Assembly: GCF_002160145.1 (NCBI RefSeq)
Contig: NZ_NFKA01000021.1
Span: forward strand, 1-60,156
From: Gemmiger sp. An194
GTDB lineage: Bacteria; Bacillota; Clostridia; Oscillospirales; Ruminococcaceae
DNA: 60,156 bases
Direction of reading: 5' to 3'
Shown: positions 17,526 through 24,059 of the stretch, one piece after another
Layout: every line of letters starts with the position of its first letter
Position numbering within the stretch: the first letter of the stretch is position 1
Notes under the pieces: generated by a model
What the model saw: only the letters and a program-made list of their open reading frames with translations
What the model was told of the DNA's origin: nothing
The model's database searches: none
Made by a program: the position numbers and the translations under genes

Positions 17526-18389
17526 CTATGTACGCTCAGAAATATACACAGTGATATATTCTACATATTCTTCCAATCGAAACAGCAGGGAAAGGTGTCC
17601 TCCGGTAAGATTGGTGCATACGGTAGGGTTTGGCATCACGGATATGAGGGCGTCCTTGCAGTCTTGTGTGAACGTGGCATCATCCGCAGATAACATCAGC
17701 AAAACCCTGTTGTTCCACGTGATAAAGGTCTCTTTTGTCATCCCAAAATGGTTTTGTGTATCGATTAAAAGATCGACCATGTGACGCTCATATTCCTTTG
17801 TCAGCAAATCCATCATAATAGCACAGAATGCTTCCAAGGTCGTTCTTTCTTGTGAAGTCAATCCGTCTTTTTTTTGATTCAAAACGACTCGTTTTATAGA
17901 GTGTTTTACCGCAGAAAATGGAAGGACGGAGAGAAGCTTTTTAAACTTCTCTTGGCTTTTGAGCATATTCATTAAATGTGCATATGCAGAAGGACTCATA
18001 TCCTTAGAAAGCGAGCAGGTGTTGGAAAGTATCAAACCGTCCACTACTTCCGGATAAAGGGAGGCGATGATCTGCGCCACAACACCGCCAAGAGATTGCC
18101 CTACAAACCAGGCTTTCTCGCCAAGGTGCTGCAAAAGCGCAGCCACGGCCTGTGCAAGCTCCTTGTTGTCGGCAAAGCAGATGGGGTAATCAAAAGTAAG
18201 GACAGAGAAATCTTTGGCCAGTCGGTCAAAATGCAGATAGAGCAGATCGGACAAACCGATTCCGCCAGTCAGGAGAACAACGGTCGCTTTTGCTTGAGGA
18301 TTTTTATAGTAGCGGTAGGGAAAGGGTTTTCCGCTGGGTAATACCAGTGTGTCTTCTGGATATTTTTGACGAAATTCTGCGATATTCAT
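17526..18389 (-). CDS. Alpha/beta hydrolase
   Basis: A 287-residue cytoplasmic hydrolase. The nucleophile elbow GQSLGG (Ser near residue 98) follows VVLLTGGIGLSD (oxyanion region), and a likely catalytic His lies in TGGHLSL near the C-terminus. Substrate unknown. It follows the methyltransferase by 10 bp, so the two are probably co-transcribed; together they could modify and hydrolyse a small acid or ester. The gene ends in TAG, one of few genes here to do so. Confidence 0.82.
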   Translation of the reverse strand: MNIAEFRQKYPEDTLVLPSGKPFPYRYYKNPQAKATVVLLTGGIGLSDLLYLHFDRLAKDFSVLTFDYPICFADNKELAQAVAALLQHLGEKAWFVGQSLGGVVAQIIASLYPEVVDGLILSNTCSLSKDMSPSAYAHLMNMLKSQEKFKKLLSVLPFSAVKHSIKRVVLNQKKDGLTSQERTTLEAFCAIMMDLLTKEYERHMVDLLIDTQNHFGMTKETFITWNNRVLLMLSADDATFTQDCKDALISVMPNPTVCTNLTGGHLSLLFRLEEYVEYITVYISERT

Positions 18390-18399
18390 TGTCGCTTCC

Positions 18400-19212
18400 T
18401 CACTTTAACAATTTCAGCTGTATCATTTTCACCATGCGCAAAGCATCAGAAACTGTCATGCTGATTTTTGTAGACAATTTCAGACCATTCCTGGGGATGT
18501 GGTAATAGTATGCTTCCTCCGCAAGAACCTTGACTTTACCGCCGATTTTTTTGGTCAGCTCCGTTGCCGAATCTACATAGAAAAACATCTGCGCATCGGC
18601 ATGGCCCAATTGCTTCATGTATTTTTTTCGCATCATAGCCATGCCACTTTTGTTTACAGTATCAAAAACAAGCGTTATCTCTCCATATTGCTGCAGTGTT
18701 TGCAACAGGCCTACAACCTTGGCCTCCTCAAAATAATGGAACAGCCCCCCGGCGGTGACCAGAATCGGCGCATTTGGTACATCGGCGCGAACTTGTCTGA
18801 TCCAGTCCTCTGCAAAGGCGTCCCCGGCAAGGTAGGTTTCCCTCTCCGGCTCCGGCAGCAGCTTCAGTCGATATTCCATCACATGAGGCAGATCCACAGC
18901 ATACCAGTGTGTATGCCCGTTGTCACAGCGATAATAAGCTGTCTCCAGGCCGCAGCCGAGTTGAACAATCACGCCGTCCGGACTGCGCTCCAGAAAGGCC
19001 TGAACGGTTCGATCCATATTGGAGGATCGGACGGCGGAGGCCAGCAAGGTATACTGGCTCTGCCGTCCAGCCTTCAGCAGGCTGGACGGCAGCTTTTCCT
19101 TCAGCTCCAGCGCCTTTTGGTCGAATAAGATCTGCTGGCAATGCTCACTGGCATAGATTCTTCCCAGCATAGGGACAAACAGTGTGTCCTCAACAATACC
19201 CAACTTAGACAT
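18400..19212 (-). CDS. LCM-type SAM-dependent O-methyltransferase
   Basis: A 270-residue class I methyltransferase of the leucine-carboxyl-methyltransferase/Tcmp type. SAM-binding motif I is VIVQLGCGLETAYYR, followed by WYAVDLPHVMEYR and the post-motif LVTAGGLFHYF. The start is the ATG after AGGAGG; a longer frame begins 54 bp upstream without a site. The family methylates carboxyl or hydroxyl groups of small molecules; the substrate cannot be read from sequence. It is paired with an alpha/beta hydrolase downstream. Confidence 0.82.
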   Translation of the reverse strand: MSKLGIVEDTLFVPMLGRIYASEHCQQILFDQKALELKEKLPSSLLKAGRQSQYTLLASAVRSSNMDRTVQAFLERSPDGVIVQLGCGLETAYYRCDNGHTHWYAVDLPHVMEYRLKLLPEPERETYLAGDAFAEDWIRQVRADVPNAPILVTAGGLFHYFEEAKVVGLLQTLQQYGEITLVFDTVNKSGMAMMRKKYMKQLGHADAQMFFYVDSATELTKKIGGKVKVLAEEAYYYHIPRNGLKLSTKISMTVSDALRMVKMIQLKLLK

Positions 19213-19435
19213 GGTTATCCTCCTGTTTAAGTTTTGATGAATTCTGTAATTAATTTGAATATTCATCCGTCCGCGCCAAATGCCCGCCGGTCCGGTCCAT
19301 CACCGCCGTGAATTAGGCGACAGATCAACCCGATTACGCTTTGTAAGCCGGAGAGAAGGTGGTACCGCTCTTGATCGTAAAAGTTACTGTGGAACAGAGC
19401 CAACGAGTGCTGTAAGCATCATAAAGATTTTCCTC

Positions 19436-20032
19436 TCAAAACAAAGAGAGCAAACAGCCATCGATGAGCGCAACAAGCAGAAACATCACAATTCCACGCA
19501 GAAAAGATGAAATGTGCTTTCCCGGATCAGCGTACAGCTCCGGCTGATTTTCCGTGCCGGTGAACCGCACTCGCTGGGTGTGTCGCCACCAGATTAGGTC
19601 GATTACTAATAAATCAAACAGATTCAGCGCCTGCCCCAAAAGCAAGGCGTTTAAAAAGTTTCCTGCAAAGTTTTCCTGGCGAGTAAAAATTCCCAGCGCA
19701 AACAGTAGAAAGCTAAACAGCAGCAGATTGTTTGTGAAGACGGCCACAGGACTCCGTTGCAGAATTTTTTTTGCCCGCTCCGGACGGGTGGATACAATCT
19801 TCTGCACTGCACGCGGATAAGACGAGAAATTACGGATGTTTTTCTCATCGCTCCCGGTACCAAGCCAGCAAACGCCCCAAAACACGATACACAGGAAAAC
19901 GCCTTCGATCAGTAGTATTTGAATCATCTCCATTTCCATCTTCAGAATGATCATTGCCGCTCGTCGGCAAAAGCCCAAGACCTCCCGAACGGTGTCAAAA
20001 AACAGTACATCCGGATATCTTGTGCGCCTCAA
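19436..20032 (-). CDS. Multi-pass membrane protein, unknown
   Basis: A 198-residue frame with four predicted membrane helices. The start is unclear: a TTG 10 bp after the upstream stop gives full length, but the region MEMEMIQILLIEG near 19927-19939 could hold the true start, though with weak ribosome sites. The C-terminal part (RFTGTENQPELYADPGKHISSFL) resembles a segment of the upstream neighbour (RFVISGTKGHPDYTFKNWM), so they are probably diverged paralogues working together. I recognise no function. Confidence 0.65.
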   Translation of the reverse strand: MRRTRYPDVLFFDTVREVLGFCRRAAMIILKMEMEMIQILLIEGVFLCIVFWGVCWLGTGSDEKNIRNFSSYPRAVQKIVSTRPERAKKILQRSPVAVFTNNLLLFSFLLFALGIFTRQENFAGNFLNALLLGQALNLFDLLVIDLIWWRHTQRVRFTGTENQPELYADPGKHISSFLRGIVMFLLVALIDGCLLSLF

Positions 20033-20042
20033 TTCTTACAGT

Positions 20043-20564
20043 TCACCAAAATATATTGAGAAGCAGCCCTAGTCCCGCTTGAGCCACTGCCAGGATGGGA
20101 CACATCAAAAACGGCCATTGAAGAAGGTGCTCCGGCAGAGCGTAATTCCTCATCCAGTTTTTGAACGTATAATCAGGATGTCCCTTCGTACCGGAAATGA
20201 CAAACCGGTGTTTTGCCTTCTTTTGGATCAGCCAGAAATCCAGGAAGAGCAGATCACAGAAATTGACCATCATCCACTGGATATACCCGGTCAGGGTCAG
20301 ATGCCAGAATCCTGTTGTCCCGCCATCCAAAGTACTAATCGCACCATAAATAAGAAGGGGCAGAAGTTCTCCGAAACAGATCCAAAGCCAGTAAGAACGT
20401 TTTTCTGTCGCGGTAGGCGGCTCTTTCGCCGCCTTGATGATGGCGGGGGGATAACAAGGGAACATCAGCCTGGGACAATACAGTGCTGTCAACCCGGCAA
20501 GCAGGTTAAAGTAAGCTGCCATAGCGAACCCATCTAAAAAAGTGCGCATCCAGTTCATATGCAT
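20043..20564 (-). CDS. Multi-pass membrane protein, unknown
   Basis: A 173-residue protein with about four membrane helices and an internal cytoplasmic segment KHRFVISGTKGHPDYTF. The ATG has AAAGGGG upstream. It is followed 10 bp later by a related membrane protein gene, suggesting a two-component membrane complex. Function not recognised. Confidence 0.7.
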   Translation of the reverse strand: MHMNWMRTFLDGFAMAAYFNLLAGLTALYCPRLMFPCYPPAIIKAAKEPPTATEKRSYWLWICFGELLPLLIYGAISTLDGGTTGFWHLTLTGYIQWMMVNFCDLLFLDFWLIQKKAKHRFVISGTKGHPDYTFKNWMRNYALPEHLLQWPFLMCPILAVAQAGLGLLLNIFW

Positions 20565-20778
20565 CCCCTTTCATCTACAAGAGAGTTGTTGCTAAACAGT
20601 TGTGCGTTAAGTACCATCTCTTATCTCGCCGCCCAAGTGTAGCTTATTAATCCGACAGCAAGCATAGAGGAGCAGGGGAGAACTGGAATCATAACGTTCA
20701 CAAGAAGAACCGACATGATGATGTCGATTGGTTCTACTGTTTTGCGGCATAACTCAGCTTCCGATATGCGAAGACCAG

Positions 20779-21003
20779 TTAATCTGTTATATTGTCTGTC
20801 AGGATAAAAAACAATCCGCAAACGAACAGTACAAGAAACAGAATTGCAGGAAGGGATAACCCGTTTTCCAAAATACTTATAATCATTCTTCCCGGCGGTG
20901 TTACCCATGCGTTTGCTGGGGTTTGCATCGCAACCATCATCGTTCCAGTAATTCCAATCGTACCGCTCAGTGTCAAAAATCCGCCTTTAATCAATCTTTT
21001 CAT
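20779..21003 (-). CDS. Small two-helix membrane protein
   Basis: A 74-residue protein with two hydrophobic helices (about 8-30 and 48-68) and a well-placed AAAAGGAG. I recognise no family. The sequence after the stop, down to about 20621, is in another frame hydrophobic and protein-like (IIMSVLLVNVMIPVLP), so the gene may once have been longer and suffered a frameshift; this is uncertain. Confidence 0.55.
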   Translation of the reverse strand: MKRLIKGGFLTLSGTIGITGTMMVAMQTPANAWVTPPGRMIISILENGLSLPAILFLVLFVCGLFFILTDNITD

Positions 21004-21065
21004 AATGGTTTTCTCCTTTTATGGTACTCCTAACGCGAGGAAAGATACTTTTTATACTACTGCTA

Positions 21066-21785
21066 TCATTTCAGTGGATCAGATTCATCTAAAATATGCG
21101 GAGGCCACACAGCAGGGGGCGTTGCACCCCGCTTCATCTTGAAGTCGCACACGTTATCTCCGGTTGCACAGGTTTTTTCCCGGTATAGAGCAACACCAAA
21201 GGCATGGAACATTACATAGTCCAGATTGCACATGTAAGGCAGATACTCCATGTAGTCTCTCGCTTTGCAAAACTCATAGATGGGGCAAACCTGGTTGTGA
21301 TAGATGACGGGGTATTCTTCTGTGGGGGGCATGGTCTGTGTTACAAAGCCTCCTGGATTTCTTGCGGCGTTTTCCGCATTCTTTCTGTCTTTTCGACGCA
21401 AGGCATTGTTGACAAGACCGGGGCAATGGTTGAACACTCCGCCAATCAGCCGGCGCAACAGTCGGGGAACTCTGTCAAAGTACCGCTCATAGAGGGTGGT
21501 GGACAAACGTCCCCAGTCTTGGATGGAGAGACCGTATCGTTTTCCCACAACACCAATGGCAATAAAGAACATACAGCCAGTTAGATTTTTTGTGCCGCTG
21601 CTTCTGTCGCCGCCGATAAAAGGGAAATGCTCCAGCATCTCCTGCTCGTAATACTCCCAAACCTCAGCGAAAATCTGGGGATAGGGCTTTCGAAAAATCT
21701 CCTCCAGTTCAGGCTTGACGAGTTTCAGATAATTGTTCATTTCCCGCTGAAGTTTATTCTTGCTTTTTTGATAATACGCATGCAT
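21066..21785 (-). CDS. ATC-hydrolase-family protein
   Basis: A 239-residue protein resembling the L-2-amino-thiazoline-4-carboxylate hydrolase family. The conserved C-terminal part has CPIYEFCKARDYMEYLPYMCNLDYVMF and CATGDNVCDFKMKR, with the family's cysteine pattern. Clear GGAGG before the ATG. Family members in gut Clostridia are often next to regulators and transport genes, and the true substrate is mostly unknown. An iron-type box lies 50 bp upstream, shared with the divergent flavodoxin gene. Confidence 0.8.
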   Translation of the reverse strand: MHAYYQKSKNKLQREMNNYLKLVKPELEEIFRKPYPQIFAEVWEYYEQEMLEHFPFIGGDRSSGTKNLTGCMFFIAIGVVGKRYGLSIQDWGRLSTTLYERYFDRVPRLLRRLIGGVFNHCPGLVNNALRRKDRKNAENAARNPGGFVTQTMPPTEEYPVIYHNQVCPIYEFCKARDYMEYLPYMCNLDYVMFHAFGVALYREKTCATGDNVCDFKMKRGATPPAVWPPHILDESDPLK

Positions 21786-21833
21786 ATTACCGCCTCCGTA
21801 TCCCTGTATAGTACCGCGACATCTTCAACTGGT

Positions 21834-21851
21834 GGTTGCCCATTGCTAACT
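21834..21851. promoter_or_regulatory. Iron-type box between ATC-hydrolase and flavodoxin genes
   Basis: GGTTGC-CCATTG-CTAACT has the same half-sites as the second feoA box (GGTTGC-N6-CTAACT). It overlaps the -35 side of the flavodoxin promoter, so an iron-loaded repressor would shut flavodoxin off when iron is plentiful. Confidence 0.6.
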
Positions 21852-21865
21852 GATTTTACTATACT
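21836..21865 (+). promoter_or_regulatory. Candidate flavodoxin promoter
   Basis: TTGCCC and TATACT are spaced by 18 bp, with the -35 embedded in the iron-type box. The leader would be about 55 nt. A second -10-like TATGAT abuts the start codon but has no matching -35. Confidence 0.5.
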
Positions 21866-21926
21866 GCATTCTTGCGTCATAATCAATTGCTTTGTTGCTT
21901 TTTATAACTGCTGTATTTGATATGAT

Positions 21927-22349
21927 ATGAGTAAAGTTGCGGTTGTTTATTGGAGCGGTACGGGTAATACCGAAGCAATGGCGATGGCTGTTGCGGAGGG
22001 CGCCAAAAATAAGGGCGCGGAAGTTTCGGTTTTAACCGCTGGTGAATTTTCGGCAGCTCAGATGAGCGCCTTCGATGCTGTTGCGTTCGGATGCCCCTCT
22101 ATGGGAGCAGAACAGCTTGAGGAAAGTGAATTCGAGCCGATGTTTTCTGATTGTGAAGGGGAGATTCGCGGAAAGAATATCGCTCTGTTTGGTTCCTACG
22201 GCTGGGGCGACGGCGAATGGATGCGCAACTGGGAGTCTCGATGCAACGAAGATGGAGCCAATCTGGTGTGCGGCAGCGTGATTTGCAATGAAACTCCGGA
22301 TGATGATGCGCTGTCAGCGTGCCGCGAACTGGGGGCATCCCTTATCTGA
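21927..22349 (+). CDS. Flavodoxin
   Basis: A 140-residue short-chain flavodoxin, an FMN electron carrier that can substitute for ferredoxin. The FMN phosphate loop is VVYWSGTGNTEAMA (residues 6-19), with aromatic and glycine loops FGCPSMGAEQLEE and GSYGWGDGEWM near the isoalloxazine. No Shine-Dalgarno sequence precedes the ATG, unlike almost every neighbour. The iron-type box at its promoter fits the classical switch from ferredoxin to flavodoxin under iron limitation. Confidence 0.93.
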   Translation: MSKVAVVYWSGTGNTEAMAMAVAEGAKNKGAEVSVLTAGEFSAAQMSAFDAVAFGCPSMGAEQLEESEFEPMFSDCEGEIRGKNIALFGSYGWGDGEWMRNWESRCNEDGANLVCGSVICNETPDDDALSACRELGASLI

Positions 22350-22368
22350 GTTTCTTAAACAAATACAG

Positions 22369-22410
22369 TAAAAGAAGTCGGACAGCATTTATGCTGCCCG
22401 ACTTCTTTTA
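22369..22410. terminator. Bidirectional terminator
   Basis: A stem TAAAAGAAGTCGG.CAGCA / TGCTG.CCGACTTCTTTTA around a TTTA loop, between the converging flavodoxin and methyltransferase genes. Confidence 0.9.
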
Positions 22411-22420
22411 CTGCTTCATT

Positions 22421-23110
22421 CTATCGAATGGTACCGGTGAGTTTTATTAAATTCATAAATCGCCCGCGATCTGCTTCAAGCATCAGACGGTCCTCAGCGA
22501 CGTATGGGTTATCACAGGTGAGCCAGTCATCCCACGCGCGAGAAAAACAGTCCATTTCGCCAATGCTGAAGTTTTCAAGGTGTGCTTCAAATTTAGGCTT
22601 CCACCAGTCAATGGAATGCCACATTTGTAATGCGTCGTTATCCCATAGTAGATTCATTTCTTCTGGAATGTTCTCATGGAGTTCTTTTTTTAGGCCGGGA
22701 AAAGCGAGCGCCACTATAGCACCCTTTTTTAAAGTAGGCTTCAGAACCTTTTCGAAGTAGACATCATTGTTTCCGAAATAATGATAGGAATCTATGCCGA
22801 CCACTGCGTCAAAAAAGTTTTCCGCAAAGGGAAGCCTGGTAGCATCAAATTGCAGTGGAACTGTCAGCTGCGCAACGCCCATCTGCTGGAATCTGACATA
22901 ATTGTCGGTGGGAGAAATCCATAGATCTACGGCAAAGACGTCGGTCTCATATTTCTGAGCTAAAAATATGGATGAAAGTCCTCGGCCGCATCCTAAATCC
23001 AGAATTCGCATTCCTTTTTTTATGGGCAAATTGCATGTGAGCTCCTCGGCAAGTGTCCAGGCATTTGGACCCATCATAGTTTCACGTAAAAAGGAATGAG
23101 TGACGCGCAT
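22421..23110 (-). CDS. Class I SAM-dependent methyltransferase
   Basis: A 229-residue methyltransferase with motif I MRILDLGCGRGLSSIFLA, motif II FAVDLW and the post-motif FFDAVVGIDSYHYFG. It follows the DtxR-type regulator by 3 bp and is surely co-transcribed with it. Substrate unknown; some relatives in Clostridia accompany metal regulators. It ends in TAG. Confidence 0.85.
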   Translation of the reverse strand: MRVTHSFLRETMMGPNAWTLAEELTCNLPIKKGMRILDLGCGRGLSSIFLAQKYETDVFAVDLWISPTDNYVRFQQMGVAQLTVPLQFDATRLPFAENFFDAVVGIDSYHYFGNNDVYFEKVLKPTLKKGAIVALAFPGLKKELHENIPEEMNLLWDNDALQMWHSIDWWKPKFEAHLENFSIGEMDCFSRAWDDWLTCDNPYVAEDRLMLEADRGRFMNLIKLTGTIR

Positions 23111-23113
23111 GGG

Positions 23114-23500
23114 CTATTCCTCCACCTTTTTCCCCAAGGATTGCTTCACGTGTTGCTGAATTGCAGAAAAGGATGCTGCACTGATCACATGTTCGATTCG
23201 ACATGCATCTTCCGTTGCTGTTTTTTCATCTACACCTAAGCGCATCAGCATCTCAGAAAGGACGGTATGACGCGTGTACATCGTTTGCGCAATCTCCAGA
23301 CCGGTTTTCGTCAATTTGATTGCACCATCTGAATCCACCAGAACATATCCGTCTTTCTTCAGAATGGACAGAGCTCTGCTGACGCTGGGTTTAGAGTATC
23401 CCAAATGCTCCCCAACATCAATGGCGCGCACAAGGCTTTTTGTTTTTGAGAGAATATAAATCGTCTCCAGATACATTTGACCGGATTCATGAATCGCCAT
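23114..23500 (-). CDS. DtxR/MntR-family metal-dependent repressor
   Basis: A 128-residue regulator with the family's winged helix (YLETIYILSKTKSLVRAIDVGEHLGYSKPSVSRALSIL, about 8-48) and a dimerisation domain with metal-ligand-like residues (HTVLSEMLMRLGVDE, EDACRIEHVIS). There is no SH3 domain, as in MntR and short DtxR types. The start is the ATG with AGGGGGGT 5 nt upstream, not the longer frame. It diverges from feoA, and 6-6-6 palindromes at the feo, flavodoxin, ABC and heme promoters fit this family, making it the best candidate for the local iron repressor. Confidence 0.88.
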   Translation of the reverse strand: MAIHESGQMYLETIYILSKTKSLVRAIDVGEHLGYSKPSVSRALSILKKDGYVLVDSDGAIKLTKTGLEIAQTMYTRHTVLSEMLMRLGVDEKTATEDACRIEHVISAASFSAIQQHVKQSLGKKVEE

Positions 23501-23537
23501 AGGGACCCCCCTGTCTGTGTGTTGATCTAATTCCTTT

Positions 23538-23567
23538 ATTATACCACAAACAGCCATCAAGATTCAA
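23538..23567 (-). promoter_or_regulatory. Promoter of the DtxR-type regulator
   Basis: Minus-strand TTGAAT and TATAAT with an 18-bp spacer, about 40 bp before the start codon. Confidence 0.65.
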
Positions 23568-23578
23568 ATTGATTCATG

Positions 23579-23610
23579 TTGTTTTGATTCGTCGAAATTT
23601 GTTTTGATTT
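23579..23610. repeat. Direct repeats upstream of the regulator promoter
   Basis: TTGTTTTGATT occurs twice with a 20-bp period (two helical turns), at 23579 and 23599, with a further related TTGATTC at about 23569. The position behind the -35 of the regulator and upstream of the feoA -35 fits an activator or a second-regulator site. No known motif matches. Confidence 0.4.
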
Positions 23611-23614
23611 CACC

Positions 23615-23643
23615 TTGACAACGTAAGAAGGATGATGTATTAT
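23615..23643 (+). promoter_or_regulatory. feo operon promoter
   Basis: Consensus TTGACA and TATTAT with a 17-bp spacer. The predicted start site lies directly before the first iron-type box. Confidence 0.88.
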
Positions 23644-23653
23644 TTGGGAGACC

Positions 23654-23671
23654 GGTTAGAAGATGCTAACC
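23654..23671. promoter_or_regulatory. Iron-type box 1 of feoA
   Basis: GGTTAG-AAGATG-CTAACC is a perfect 6-6-6 palindrome at the predicted transcription start. Confidence 0.75.
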
Positions 23672-23688
23672 ATTTTTTATCGTACACT

Positions 23689-23706
23689 GGTTGCTTTATG
23701 CTAACT
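23689..23706. promoter_or_regulatory. Iron-type box 2 of feoA
   Basis: GGTTGC-TTTATG-CTAACT, an imperfect second copy 35 bp after the first. Its half-sites equal those of the box at the flavodoxin promoter. Confidence 0.6.
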
Positions 23707-23731
23707 GATATTTTGATGACAGGTGAGAAGA

Positions 23732-23944
23732 ATGACTTTGAAAGATGCCTTGGAAGGAAAAGAGTATTTCGTCCGGCAAATTAATACGGATGATGAGGAA
23801 TTGAACGCGTTTTTATTTTCTCTTGGGTGCTATGAAGGAGAGCCGATTACGGTGATCTCCCACTTGAAAGGTGGCTGCGTTGTTTCTATTAAAGACGGGC
23901 GCTACAATATCGATAATCAACTGGCCGAGGCAATTCTAATCTGA
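23732..23944 (+). CDS. feoA: FeoA, SH3-like ferrous iron transport accessory protein
   Basis: A 70-residue SH3-fold protein (LFSLGCYEGEPITVISHLKGGCVVSIKDGRYNIDNQLAEAILI), full length for FeoA. It assists FeoB at the cytoplasmic face. The ATG with AGGTGAG 4 nt upstream was preferred to the in-frame GTG nine bases earlier, which would bury the ribosome site. Two iron-type boxes lie upstream. Confidence 0.9.
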   Translation: MTLKDALEGKEYFVRQINTDDEELNAFLFSLGCYEGEPITVISHLKGGCVVSIKDGRYNIDNQLAEAILI

Positions 23945-23990
23945 TATTGCCTCGCCCAGTCCATAGAAGGCATAGGTTGCTGCACATGTC

Positions 23991-24008
23991 GGTTAGCATA
24001 AGACAACC
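23991..24008. promoter_or_regulatory. Possible iron-type box between feoA and feoB
   Basis: GGTTAG-CATAAG-ACAACC, a degenerate 6-6-6 palindrome in the 115-bp feoA-feoB gap. It may mark a separate repressible promoter for feoB or be a chance match. Confidence 0.45.
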
Positions 24009-24059
24009 GCCGTGTGTTGTGATAAAAAACAGCAAAACAGAATAGAGGAGGAAATTACC

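Noticed and set aside
19350-19380. AAGGTGGTACCGCTC, resembling the T-box antiterminator element
   Set aside because: No specifier stem, no terminator stem and no downstream tRNA-synthetase or amino-acid gene on that strand. At best a remnant.
20621-20908. 95-codon minus-strand frame overlapping the small membrane gene
   Set aside because: The N-terminal part is a shadow of the 74-residue gene, and the hydrophobic C-terminal part has no start with ribosome site. Kept only as a hint of a frameshifted remnant.
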